Positions 9,601-16,363 of a stretch of DNA of 46,616 nt are shown here, in pieces. Made by a program: the position numbers and the translations under genes. Source of the stretch: Lachnospiraceae bacterium UBA1759 (GTDB taxonomy: Bacteria; Bacillota; Clostridia; Lachnospirales; Lachnospiraceae); contig DCHF01000031.1 in assembly GCA_002315555.1 (NCBI GenBank), positions 1 to 46,616 on the forward strand, in the 5' to 3' direction. The notes under the pieces were generated by a model. That model searched no databases. It was not told the DNA's origin and saw only the letters and a list, made by a program, of their open reading frames with translations. How positions within the stretch are numbered: the stretch's first letter is position 1; each line of letters opens with the position of its first letter.

Positions 9601-9645
9601 GAGCACGGTAAAGGCCGCCTGACCGCATATCACGAAGACGTATAA
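6622..9645 (+). CDS. Cyclic-di-GMP turnover protein: 7TM sensor, degenerate GGDEF, HD-GYP, PAS, active GGDEF
   Basis: This 1007-residue protein has about seven N-terminal membrane segments (~residues 5-215, similar to histidine-kinase 7TM sensors) and a PAS-like stretch (~235-320). A GGDEF-like domain follows in which the signature is replaced by RGQEA (410-414). An HD-GYP phosphodiesterase comes next, with His533-Asp534 in HDIGKIG and HHERWDGKGYP (from residue 586). A PAS domain (~690-815) and a C-terminal diguanylate cyclase with intact GGDEF (921-925) complete the protein. An RxxD inhibitory site (RERD) lies exactly five residues before that GGDEF. One polypeptide can therefore probably both make and break cyclic-di-GMP. 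ATG 6622 gives a clean membrane start but lacks a strong ribosome binding site. AGGAGG at 6575-6580 is too far away, so GTG 6610 is an alternative. A bidirectional terminator follows. Confidence 0.9.
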   Translation: MNSQAFSVFYLTVSSIIMALDLGLAYLAFRKRDKSGNVLGLTMVFSFLAMFTYFASVFSKNYFSFSLSSSLYFISIDFLVIYMWEFCRRFTGFENGRFLKWSLRTLLVFSVIDILVMLINPFFEIAISYNEITGHIIKYSFEMHFLYQCHLFLSYIYIVYVILFFVIKIFRTPGVYKRLYAYPLITILLVVALNAVFLILPSLELDIALWGYPIAAFLLYFDLYYYKTHGFVNNFKNDMLENLGQGLALFDYENHMILHNERMEKMLPEIVMFDGMELKDFLEASGLPEVNDLHEDRRSVQFYSSSQHAIRCDINLIRDRKRNVTSQLYIFTDVHRDTDVLTGFNNWDSFVELLQENPESFSRPISVCVCDINGLTMINKTLGRNVGDQKIQNLAKTMRDEFPRDTYFVRGQEATLIALCYKMYETDAIRALVNIAKKCESKIQYAVSYLNVSDGDLLEKVSEASRALAAKKMLDKNSSHSATMNSLIRALQECDSDTEAHVSRTREAGAKLGARIGLSDVQQSDLALLCLLHDIGKIGIPLEILNKPGKLTGDEWKVLKTHVEKGWQIANSSPELSGIADMIRHHHERWDGKGYPDGLTHESIPLLSRIIAIVDAYDAMINNRSYRNAQSIEYARNEIRNGAGTQFDPYIASEYLKMLEEEEDESAKNGESAAASHGKESVQLNMERQAITSSMSTADGDSLNTDGAFVHLVKYSRYVLDLHQNIVQVDDTFTELTGYTAEDVVNNEMTQADLIFPEDRTEYLCQVSEQLGRHQTAYFEHRIRKKDGNTLYVCCFGKVFYDSATREERSEVIISDSTRTYAMRLVAEEERNRAENRLRRWETLYRLDSLTGLLNHEAYMNDVETRLLEKRYRVMLIMIDLDRFKEYNDTYGHHAGDQFLLQVSQSLMSTLRERDLACRMGGDEFSICLFFDLTSSDDVMNRRAREIFDKVSVTLTAERGDTGVSMGMAVSNDKLNTFNSLYEAADKALYYSKEHGKGRLTAYHEDV

Positions 9646-9704
9646 AAAAAGAAAAGCCCCGTATGCAGACATCTTATGGATGAAGCATACGGGGTATTTT
9701 TATG
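9646..9704. terminator. Bidirectional intrinsic terminator
   Basis: A 10-bp stem (CCCCGTATGC at 9657-9666 with GCATACGGGG at 9685-9694) is flanked by A-rich sequence on the left and T-rich sequence on the right. It serves the convergent cyclic-di-GMP gene and the licD-like gene. Confidence 0.88.
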
Positions 9705-9705
9705 A

Positions 9706-10575
9706 TCAGTCAGTAAAAATAAAATTGTCTGCGGTGATCGGAACGAATCCCCAGTGCGGGATCCGGTCTTCCTCCGGCGGAAGCTGCATGTAGTCACCGA
9801 AGTGGATCGTCATGACTTCCTCGGCCTTCACCGGGGCCGGAAACAGATACTCGCCGATCGGTACGCGGCGGACCTCCTCGTAATAGGAGATCGGGAAGGA
9901 GAAGGTGAAGGTGTGGATCGTATCATTCGTGACACGGTACGTGGTGACCTTTTCGTTGTTATTGTATTTCATGGCCACGCGGTCCACATGCCGCCGGAGC
10001 TTTTCGGTGTCAAAAAGCCTGCCGATCCCCCGGAGCAGAACAGCGGCTGCCTTCATGATCCCGTGATAATTATTGAGATCGATGTCATAGCGCTTTCCGT
10101 TCAGAAGTCCGTACAGGAACTCCAGGCGGTACACCTGCATATGGCCGAGGAAATTGTCCGGGACACGGTCAAAGAAGTAGAAGTCCAGAACGATGCGGTT
10201 GGCCCAGCCGTTATAATATTCGCAGTAGCCGGGATCCATTTTGATCTCGGCCTTTTTGTAGTTGATGCGCGGGACCATGTCAAAGTACTTTTCGCCGTAA
10301 TCGGACGGCATGATGACTTCGTAGATCTCAGGGTCCAGTTCCTCGTAGAGATGCGGAAGGAGCTTGTCGAATTCCGGGCGGGTCATGACGACATCGACGT
10401 CGTTGTCCCACGGAATGAAATCCTTGTGACGCAGCGCGCCGAGCAATCCGCCGCAGCTTAAGAAATAAGTGACATCGTACTTGTTTGCGATGCGCTCCAG
10501 TTCCAAAAGCATATTCAGGTTGATCTCGTGAATATGATCCAGAACCTCGCGGTCCGTCATGTTTTTTCCTGCCAT
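9706..10575 (-). CDS. LicD-family phosphotransferase
   Basis: LicD proteins transfer phosphocholine or similar groups, or act as nucleotidyl/phospho-transferases, on cell-surface glycans and teichoic acids. The 289 residues contain the family signature: GGLLGALRH followed by IPWDNDVDVV, with acidic residues at 57, 59 and 61. C-terminal Trp/Gly motifs are also present. No signal peptide or membrane helix is visible, so it acts in the cytoplasm. An in-frame ATG at 10590 overlaps the lysC stop as TGATG. I prefer ATG 10575 because AAAGGAG stands six bases before it, within the longer reading. The acceptor and donor cannot be read from the sequence. The divergent plus-strand flippase and GT-C genes suggest a surface-glycan context, which is inference. 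Confidence 0.85.
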   Translation of the reverse strand: MAGKNMTDREVLDHIHEINLNMLLELERIANKYDVTYFLSCGGLLGALRHKDFIPWDNDVDVVMTRPEFDKLLPHLYEELDPEIYEVIMPSDYGEKYFDMVPRINYKKAEIKMDPGYCEYYNGWANRIVLDFYFFDRVPDNFLGHMQVYRLEFLYGLLNGKRYDIDLNNYHGIMKAAAVLLRGIGRLFDTEKLRRHVDRVAMKYNNNEKVTTYRVTNDTIHTFTFSFPISYYEEVRRVPIGEYLFPAPVKAEEVMTIHFGDYMQLPPEEDRIPHWGFVPITADNFIFTD

Positions 10576-10589
10576 GAAGGCTCCTTTCA

Positions 10590-11903
10590 TCAGTCGATGG
10601 CCCTGTAGATGGCCTTCAGTGTTTTTTCGTAATCTTCCTCGCGGACGCCGATGATCAGGTTGAGATCGCCGGCTCCCTGGTTGATCGTGCTGATCTCCAC
10701 ACCGTCGTCGGATACGGAGCGCAGCATGCGGACAAGCGCCGCGGAGGATTCCGGGCCGCCTTCACCGACTACGGTGATCATGGCGAGGTCTTCTTTGGTG
10801 AACAGTGCATCCGGAGTGAGTTCGTCCCGGATCTTCCGGAGGATCCGATCCTTCATCGGTGCAAAAAGATCGCTCCGGATAACGACGGAGATCGTATCGA
10901 TACCGGTCAGACACTGCTCGAACGGGACGTGCAGCTGCTTGAAAATATCCAGAAGAAGGGCGGTATAACCGGCGCCGTCGCTGGCCATGACTTTTTCCGC
11001 CTGAACGACGGAAAGGCCCTTTCTTCCGGCAACACCGGTCACGTTATACTGTGCGCGGCCTGCGGGAAGGGAAGAGACGATCATCGTGCCCGGGTCCTCC
11101 GGCGCGTTTGTGTTCCGGATGTTGATGGGGATCCCGGCACGGCAGGCGGGCAGGACCGCATCGGTGTGCAGAACGGAAGCACCCATGTAGGAAAGGATAC
11201 GGAGCTCGCGGTAGGTGATGAAATCCACAACGCGGGGATTTTCGATGACGCGCGGGTCTGCGGCGAGGAGGCCGGAAACATCGGTCCAGTTTTCGTACAG
11301 GTCCGCACCGACCGCTTCCGCAACAAGACCGCCGGTCACATCGGAGCCGCCGCGGGAGAAAGTATGAACGGAACCGTCCGGAAGGCTTCCGTAGAAGCCG
11401 GCCACGACCGCATGCCCGGAACGGGAAAGCGTGCGCGCGAGGTCTTCACGGGTCTTTTCGGAATTCAGGGTACCGTCTTCGTTAAAGTGGATGCAGTACA
11501 CCGGATCCACAAAATCAAAATTCAGGTAAGCGGCCAGAATGCGGGAATTCAGGTATTCGCCGCGGCTTGCCATATAATGCTTTTCCGCACCGGTAAGCAG
11601 GTGGTCGCGGATGACGTCGATCTCCGCTTTGAGATCGAATGCGATCCCAAGCTCATCGATGATGTCCTGGAAGCGGCGTTCGATCTTTTTCAGGACCGGT
11701 TCAAAGTTCTGGTCGGATTCCGCAAGGCTTGAGCAGCTGTACAGAAGATCGGTGATCTTGATATCATCAGGGAAGCGTTTCCCCGGCGCGGAAGCGACCG
11801 CATATTTACGTGCGGGATCCTGTTCTATGATCGCGGCGACTTTTTTCATCTGGCTCGCATCCGCAAGTGATGTGCCGCCGAATTTAACGACTGTTGTACT
11901 CAT
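10590..11903 (-). CDS. lysC: Aspartate kinase
   Basis: Aspartokinase phosphorylates L-aspartate, the first step to lysine, threonine and methionine. The 437 residues start with the kinase motif VVKFGGTS (5-12). They include the substrate region GFYGSLPDG and SRGGSDVTG, and end with tandem ACT regulatory domains (GVAGRKGLSVVQ and MITVVGEGG...). The form is monofunctional, with no homoserine dehydrogenase domain. The ATG is preceded by a weak AAAGAGAG. The stop TGA shares a base with an upstream ATG of the licD frame, and the two genes are co-transcribed. Which end product inhibits this isozyme cannot be told from the sequence. Confidence 0.95.
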   Translation of the reverse strand: MSTTVVKFGGTSLADASQMKKVAAIIEQDPARKYAVASAPGKRFPDDIKITDLLYSCSSLAESDQNFEPVLKKIERRFQDIIDELGIAFDLKAEIDVIRDHLLTGAEKHYMASRGEYLNSRILAAYLNFDFVDPVYCIHFNEDGTLNSEKTREDLARTLSRSGHAVVAGFYGSLPDGSVHTFSRGGSDVTGGLVAEAVGADLYENWTDVSGLLAADPRVIENPRVVDFITYRELRILSYMGASVLHTDAVLPACRAGIPINIRNTNAPEDPGTMIVSSLPAGRAQYNVTGVAGRKGLSVVQAEKVMASDGAGYTALLLDIFKQLHVPFEQCLTGIDTISVVIRSDLFAPMKDRILRKIRDELTPDALFTKEDLAMITVVGEGGPESSAALVRMLRSVSDDGVEISTINQGAGDLNLIIGVREEDYEKTLKAIYRAID

Positions 11904-11970
11904 GGTCTCTCTTTCCCGGAAGAGGAAAAGGGTGTTTCCCGCGCTCTTCCGAAGATTTGTCTGAACTTAT

Positions 11971-11999
11971 ACTATAACAGAATACCGCAGTTTTTGCCA
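11971..11999 (-). promoter_or_regulatory. Probable promoter for lysC-licD
   Basis: On the minus strand TATAGT (11971-11976) with an upstream TGT gives an extended -10. TGGCAA (11994-11999) lies 17 bp upstream. Transcription would start about 60 bases before the lysC ATG. Confidence 0.5.
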
Positions 12000-12022
12000 C
12001 TTCTTTATAAGAGAAACAGCGA

Positions 12023-12051
12023 TTGAAATCTTCGGGGGTTTTTGGTATAGT
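12023..12051 (+). promoter_or_regulatory. Sigma-A promoter for the flippase operon
   Basis: TTGAAA (12023-12028) and TATAGT (12046-12051) are separated by exactly 17 bp. The promoter is divergent from the lysC promoter and drives the plus-strand run that begins at 12092. Confidence 0.75.
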
Positions 12052-12091
12052 TAACGCGGTATGTTGTGTAACTATGCCATGAGAGGATACT

Positions 12092-13315
12092 ATGCGGAAA
12101 ATCAGGAAATTTGCTGTTGATTTTATACTCGGAGCGGTCGGCCTTCTGGCGATGAACGGCGTGACGTCTTTGCTTGTTTACCCGTATCTCGAGCGGCAGC
12201 TCGGCGCGGCGGGGCAGGGACAGATCCTGTTCTTCACGGCCATTGCCGGATTGATGGGCGCCACCTTCGGAAGCGGGGCGGCATATGCCCGGCTGAAGAT
12301 CTACACCCGGGAAAAACAGACGGAAAACGGAGAATACAATATTTTCCTGCTGATCACGGCAGCGGTCCTGGCGCTGGTGACGGTCCTGGCAATCGTCCTT
12401 AAGGGCGATCGCGCAGGAGCTACGGGCATCGGCATCTTTGCGGTCTTATACGCGACCACGGTCCGTCATTACGGCGATGTGGAGTACCGTATGAGTCTGA
12501 ATTACAAACGTTTTTCACTGTATTACGTGATCATCGCGGCGGGCTATCTCTCGGGACTTCTTTTATACAAACTGACCGGTTCCTGGGTCCTGATCTTTCT
12601 TACCGGTGAATGCGCGGGTATTCTGTTTTTGATCATTACAGGCTCGATCTTCAGGCGTCCGTATTTCAGGACGACCCCGGCGTTCAAGAACAACTTAAAA
12701 ACGATCTACACACTTTCCGGTTCTTATTTTCTTTCCGATTTTGTTTCAGCTGCGGACCGGCTCCTGTTCCCGATCCTTCTTGTAAACGGGGATGAACTTA
12801 CATCGCTTTATTACTACGCAAGTCTGGTCGGAAAAATGATGTCGCTGATCTCCTCGCCGCTGAATGGCGTGCTCTCCGGTTACATCGCCCGGGAGGAGGG
12901 CGGTCTCAAGCGGAAGACCTTTATGAAGATCATTCTTCTCATGCTGGCGGTCTGGGTCGTTGTGACCCTGGGGGCCTGCCTGGGTTCGTACATCTTTGTG
13001 TACCTTTTCTACCGGAGTTACCTCGAAACGGTCAGGGCGCTGTTTTTGATCGCCAATGCCGGTCAGGTCATTTTCTTTATCTGCAATACGATGATGGTCG
13101 TTGTACTGCGTTACACGCATGAGCGTAACCAGATCATCGTTTCCGCATGTTATATCGCGGCTTTTTTTGCCATCACGGTGCCGCTCATTTTAAAGTACGG
13201 TGTCTTTGGCATGGCCTGGGGCATTTTTACAGTCAATACATTGAAATTCATCCTATTTGCGGTCCTCGGATTCATCGGTCTCTCGAAGAAGCCGGAAGTG
13301 ACGGAAACGGCTTGA
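12092..13315 (+). CDS. Polysaccharide flippase-like membrane protein (MATE/MVF superfamily)
   Basis: The 407 residues form about twelve hydrophobic segments in the pattern of lipid-linked oligosaccharide flippases (Wzx-like, MVF clan). The N-terminal amphipathic RKIRKFAVDF is followed by helices beginning at ILGAVGLLAM, with a positively charged middle loop near IFRRPYFR. This size is typical of Wzx proteins. GAGAGG lies five or six bases before the ATG. The gene heads a transcript with a good -35/-10, and a GT-C-like membrane protein follows 13 bases after its stop. The pair could move and modify a lipid-linked surface glycan. No complete polysaccharide locus (initiating transferase, polymerase, several glycosyltransferases) is present, so the substrate is unknown. 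Confidence 0.75.
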   Translation: MRKIRKFAVDFILGAVGLLAMNGVTSLLVYPYLERQLGAAGQGQILFFTAIAGLMGATFGSGAAYARLKIYTREKQTENGEYNIFLLITAAVLALVTVLAIVLKGDRAGATGIGIFAVLYATTVRHYGDVEYRMSLNYKRFSLYYVIIAAGYLSGLLLYKLTGSWVLIFLTGECAGILFLIITGSIFRRPYFRTTPAFKNNLKTIYTLSGSYFLSDFVSAADRLLFPILLVNGDELTSLYYYASLVGKMMSLISSPLNGVLSGYIAREEGGLKRKTFMKIILLMLAVWVVVTLGACLGSYIFVYLFYRSYLETVRALFLIANAGQVIFFICNTMMVVVLRYTHERNQIIVSACYIAAFFAITVPLILKYGVFGMAWGIFTVNTLKFILFAVLGFIGLSKKPEVTETA

Positions 13316-13328
13316 GTGGGAGTCAACT

Positions 13329-15185
13329 ATGAAAATGAAAAAGAACAATGAAACGAAAATGAATTTTCTTCAGTTCCTGACGGACGGACCGGTACGCTGG
13401 TATGACTGGCTGATCCTTCTCCTTCTGGCCGGATTCTGCTTCCTGACCTATGAGATGCGCGATCTGTATCATACGGCCGGCTGCTCCTACGGTTACCTGG
13501 ACGGTCATATTTTCAGCTTTTACGATTATCTTGCGGAGAGCGGCATCGGTGAGGACGGCAGCGTGGGACTCTATGCCTCCTATATGCCCACCGTTTATAT
13601 TCTGTTTGCGATTTGGAACCTTCCGATGAAGCTTTTTGGCATCGTCCCGCATGCAAGTGCGCAGCTCAGCCTGATCCCGATCATGTGGGCCAAGCTGTTA
13701 CCGTGTATTGCTTTTGTGATCGGCGGACCGGTCATCTATCAGATCGGCACGGCGTTAAAGATGAGAGAGCACAAGTCCAAGCTTCTCATGTACGCGTACC
13801 TGTCATCCCCGGTCGCGCTTTACGGCCAGTTCATTCTGGGCCAGTACGAGAGCTTTATGGTGCTTGCGGTCCTTCTGGGCGTTCTGTTCTTCCTGAAGCG
13901 GAAAAACATCCCGTTCGTTCTGTGTTTTGCGGTCGCCATGACCTTCAAGTACACGGCGCTTATTTTCTTCCTGCCGCTCCTTCTCCTTCGCGAGAAGCGG
14001 ATCTTCCGGATCCTTCTCATGCTGGCAGGCTCCTTTGCGTTATTCATTATTGAATTTGCGGTCTATATGCATTCCCCGGTCTTCATGTCGCATGCGTTCG
14101 GCATCGGCTCCTCCGGCGATAACCCCACGGGTTATGTTGCGAATGCGCAATATTTCACCGGCTTTGCACTCGGCGATAACATGAAGTCCGTCATTTATCT
14201 TGCAGTCCTTGCCTTTGCCTTCGTTGTGGCTTACGCCTACTTCAAGCAGACGCGTACGGAAGAAGAGGAGGGGCAGTATGCGATGTACGTGCTGTGCCTT
14301 GCGGGCGCTGCGCTGTTCTGTTTCTCCAAGTGGCATCCGCATTGGCTGATGATCTGTGTCCCGTTCTGGACGATCTCCGCATTCATGCACCGGAATACCA
14401 GGATCTTCATGGCGCTCGACCTTCTGTTCATGGCGCTGTTCGTCATGTTCTGTACCGGCGCGTTCGTGAACGTGACGGATGAGATCATGCTGGAGTGCGG
14501 CATTTTCAAGTACCTGCTTCCGAACGGTCATGTGACGGCGCAGACCGCGATGTCCGAGTATCTTTGCAAGATCGATTCCTCCATGCTGCTGTCGCTCATT
14601 ACGGCCATGATCGCCGTGTTCGCTCTATTCAAGCACCCCAAATTCATGACAGCGGATATCAACAGTGCTGCGGACGGAAGCATCGGCTGGATCCGTGCGC
14701 GCTATATCATCGGCCTTCTGATCTTCATCCTTCCGTCGATGCTCGTTCTTCGCGCATCCGCAAAAGGTGCGGTCACCGGCTATCTGGAAGAGAACCGCGC
14801 GATCTTTGTACAGGCGGAAGAGATCGATGAACTGAAACAGGCCTTCGTTTCCGAAGGAACCGGCATTTCCAAACTGAAATTCCCGGTATCGGTCGGAAAT
14901 AACAGCGCAGCGGACCGGCTTTATGTCCGCATCGAGGATGCTTCGGGAAATGTCCTTTTCAGTGACGATTTCTCCTGCGGCAGTTACTATGAGGGCCAGT
15001 TGGTCTTTGTCAAACCGGATGTCACGCTGACGGCCGGGGAGACCTATTATGTGGTATTTACGATGGAGCCTGCAAAGGACAGCACCTTCTGTCTTCTTGC
15101 GGCACCGGCGGATGCGCAGCATGCGAATGCGGAAAGCACGTCGGGAGAGCAGGCGTACCATCTGGACATGAACATTTATCAGTAA
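13329..15185 (+). CDS. Multispanning GT-C-like membrane glycosyltransferase
   Basis: This 618-residue protein has about eleven to thirteen hydrophobic helices up to residue ~480. A soluble beta-rich tail of about 130 residues, probably extracellular, follows. An acidic residue in the first outer loop (YLDGHIFSFYDYL, near residue 58) sits where GT-C enzymes keep their catalytic Asp. The layout resembles GT87/GT39-type polyprenyl-phosphate-sugar transferases. GGGAG precedes the ATG. The gene is co-transcribed with the flippase 13 bases upstream, and the RlmL-type gene starts 9 bases after its stop. I infer a lipid-linked sugar donor. Sugar and acceptor are unknown, and the exact GT family would need a profile search. 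Confidence 0.6.
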   Translation: MKMKKNNETKMNFLQFLTDGPVRWYDWLILLLLAGFCFLTYEMRDLYHTAGCSYGYLDGHIFSFYDYLAESGIGEDGSVGLYASYMPTVYILFAIWNLPMKLFGIVPHASAQLSLIPIMWAKLLPCIAFVIGGPVIYQIGTALKMREHKSKLLMYAYLSSPVALYGQFILGQYESFMVLAVLLGVLFFLKRKNIPFVLCFAVAMTFKYTALIFFLPLLLLREKRIFRILLMLAGSFALFIIEFAVYMHSPVFMSHAFGIGSSGDNPTGYVANAQYFTGFALGDNMKSVIYLAVLAFAFVVAYAYFKQTRTEEEEGQYAMYVLCLAGAALFCFSKWHPHWLMICVPFWTISAFMHRNTRIFMALDLLFMALFVMFCTGAFVNVTDEIMLECGIFKYLLPNGHVTAQTAMSEYLCKIDSSMLLSLITAMIAVFALFKHPKFMTADINSAADGSIGWIRARYIIGLLIFILPSMLVLRASAKGAVTGYLEENRAIFVQAEEIDELKQAFVSEGTGISKLKFPVSVGNNSAADRLYVRIEDASGNVLFSDDFSCGSYYEGQLVFVKPDVTLTAGETYYVVFTMEPAKDSTFCLLAAPADAQHANAESTSGEQAYHLDMNIYQ

Positions 15186-15194
15186 AGGACGATT

Positions 15195-16352
15195 ATGCAG
15201 ACTTACGAACTGATCGCACCCTGCCACTTCGGCCTGGAATCCGTCTTAAAGCGCGAGATCCAGGACCTGGGCTATGAGATCTCACAGACCGAGGACGGAA
15301 AGGTGCGTTTTATTGCAGACGCGGAGGGCATTGCGAGGGCCAATATCTTTCTTCGCACGACCGAGCGTATTTTGGTGAATGTCGGTGAGTTCACCGCCGT
15401 CACCTTCGATGAATTGTTTGAAAAGACGAAGGCCATCGACTGGGCATCCTTCATTCCGGAGGACGGCCGTGTATGGGTCGCAAAGGCGAACTCCGTAAAG
15501 AGCAAGCTGTTTTCCCCGTCCGATATCCAGTCTATCGTGAAGAAGGCCATCGTGGAAAAGATGAAGCTTCAGTACGACACGAACAAGGTGCCGGAGACCG
15601 GCGCGGCTTATCCGCTCCGTATCAGCATCATGAAGGATAAGGTCACGATCGGCCTGGATTCCTCCGGTGAGTCCCTGCATAAGCGCGGTTACCGTACCGA
15701 TACGGTAAAGGCTCCCATCAGCGAGACTCTGGCGGCGGCACTGATCCTTCTGACGCCGTGGAAAAAGGACCGCATTCTGGTGGACCCGTTCTGCGGTTCC
15801 GGTACGTTCCCGATCGAAGCGGCCATGATCGGCTGCAATATGGCACCGGGCATGAACCGTTCCTTCCTTGCGGAAAAGTGGACCAATTTCATCCCGAAAA
15901 AGTGCTGGTACGACGCAGTCAACGAAGCCATGGAAATGATGGATGACAGCGTGGAAATGACGATCCAGGGCTACGACATCGACCCGGGAGCCGTCCGTGC
16001 GGCACGTGAGAACGCGGAGCGCGCGGGAGTGGACCATCTGGTGCATTTCCAGGTCCGCGACGTGAAGAATTTAAGCCACGCAAAGAAATACGGCTTCATC
16101 ATCACGAACCCGCCCTACGGTGAACGTCTTGAGGAAAAGGAAGCGCTTCCGGCACTGTACACGGCCCTCGGCGAACGTTACAAGGCGCTGGATTCCTGGT
16201 CCATGTACATGATCACGTCCTATGAGGAGGCAGAGAAGTACATCGGCCGTAAGGCAGACAAAAACAGAAAGATCTATAACGGCATGCTGAAGACCTATTT
16301 CTACCAGTTCATGGGTCCCAAGCCGCCCAGAAGAGATAAAGAGAAAGACTGA
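15195..16352 (+). CDS. rlmL: RlmL/YpsC-type 23S rRNA guanine-N2 methyltransferase (THUMP domain)
   Basis: The 385 residues start with the family's N-terminal region and a THUMP RNA-binding domain (~45-160, including DWASFIPEDGRVWVAK). A Rossmann methyltransferase domain follows, with the SAM-binding DPFCGSGT (197-204) and the catalytic NPPY (305-308). This is the single-domain Firmicutes form. E. coli RlmL carries an additional RlmK domain. The expected role is m2G formation in 23S rRNA. The short spacing to the genes on both sides shows a shared transcript, though no functional link to the membrane genes is obvious. The exact modified base is assigned from the family. Confidence 0.88.
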   Translation: MQTYELIAPCHFGLESVLKREIQDLGYEISQTEDGKVRFIADAEGIARANIFLRTTERILVNVGEFTAVTFDELFEKTKAIDWASFIPEDGRVWVAKANSVKSKLFSPSDIQSIVKKAIVEKMKLQYDTNKVPETGAAYPLRISIMKDKVTIGLDSSGESLHKRGYRTDTVKAPISETLAAALILLTPWKKDRILVDPFCGSGTFPIEAAMIGCNMAPGMNRSFLAEKWTNFIPKKCWYDAVNEAMEMMDDSVEMTIQGYDIDPGAVRAARENAERAGVDHLVHFQVRDVKNLSHAKKYGFIITNPPYGERLEEKEALPALYTALGERYKALDSWSMYMITSYEEAEKYIGRKADKNRKIYNGMLKTYFYQFMGPKPPRRDKEKD

Positions 16353-16363
16353 GAAAGGACTTC

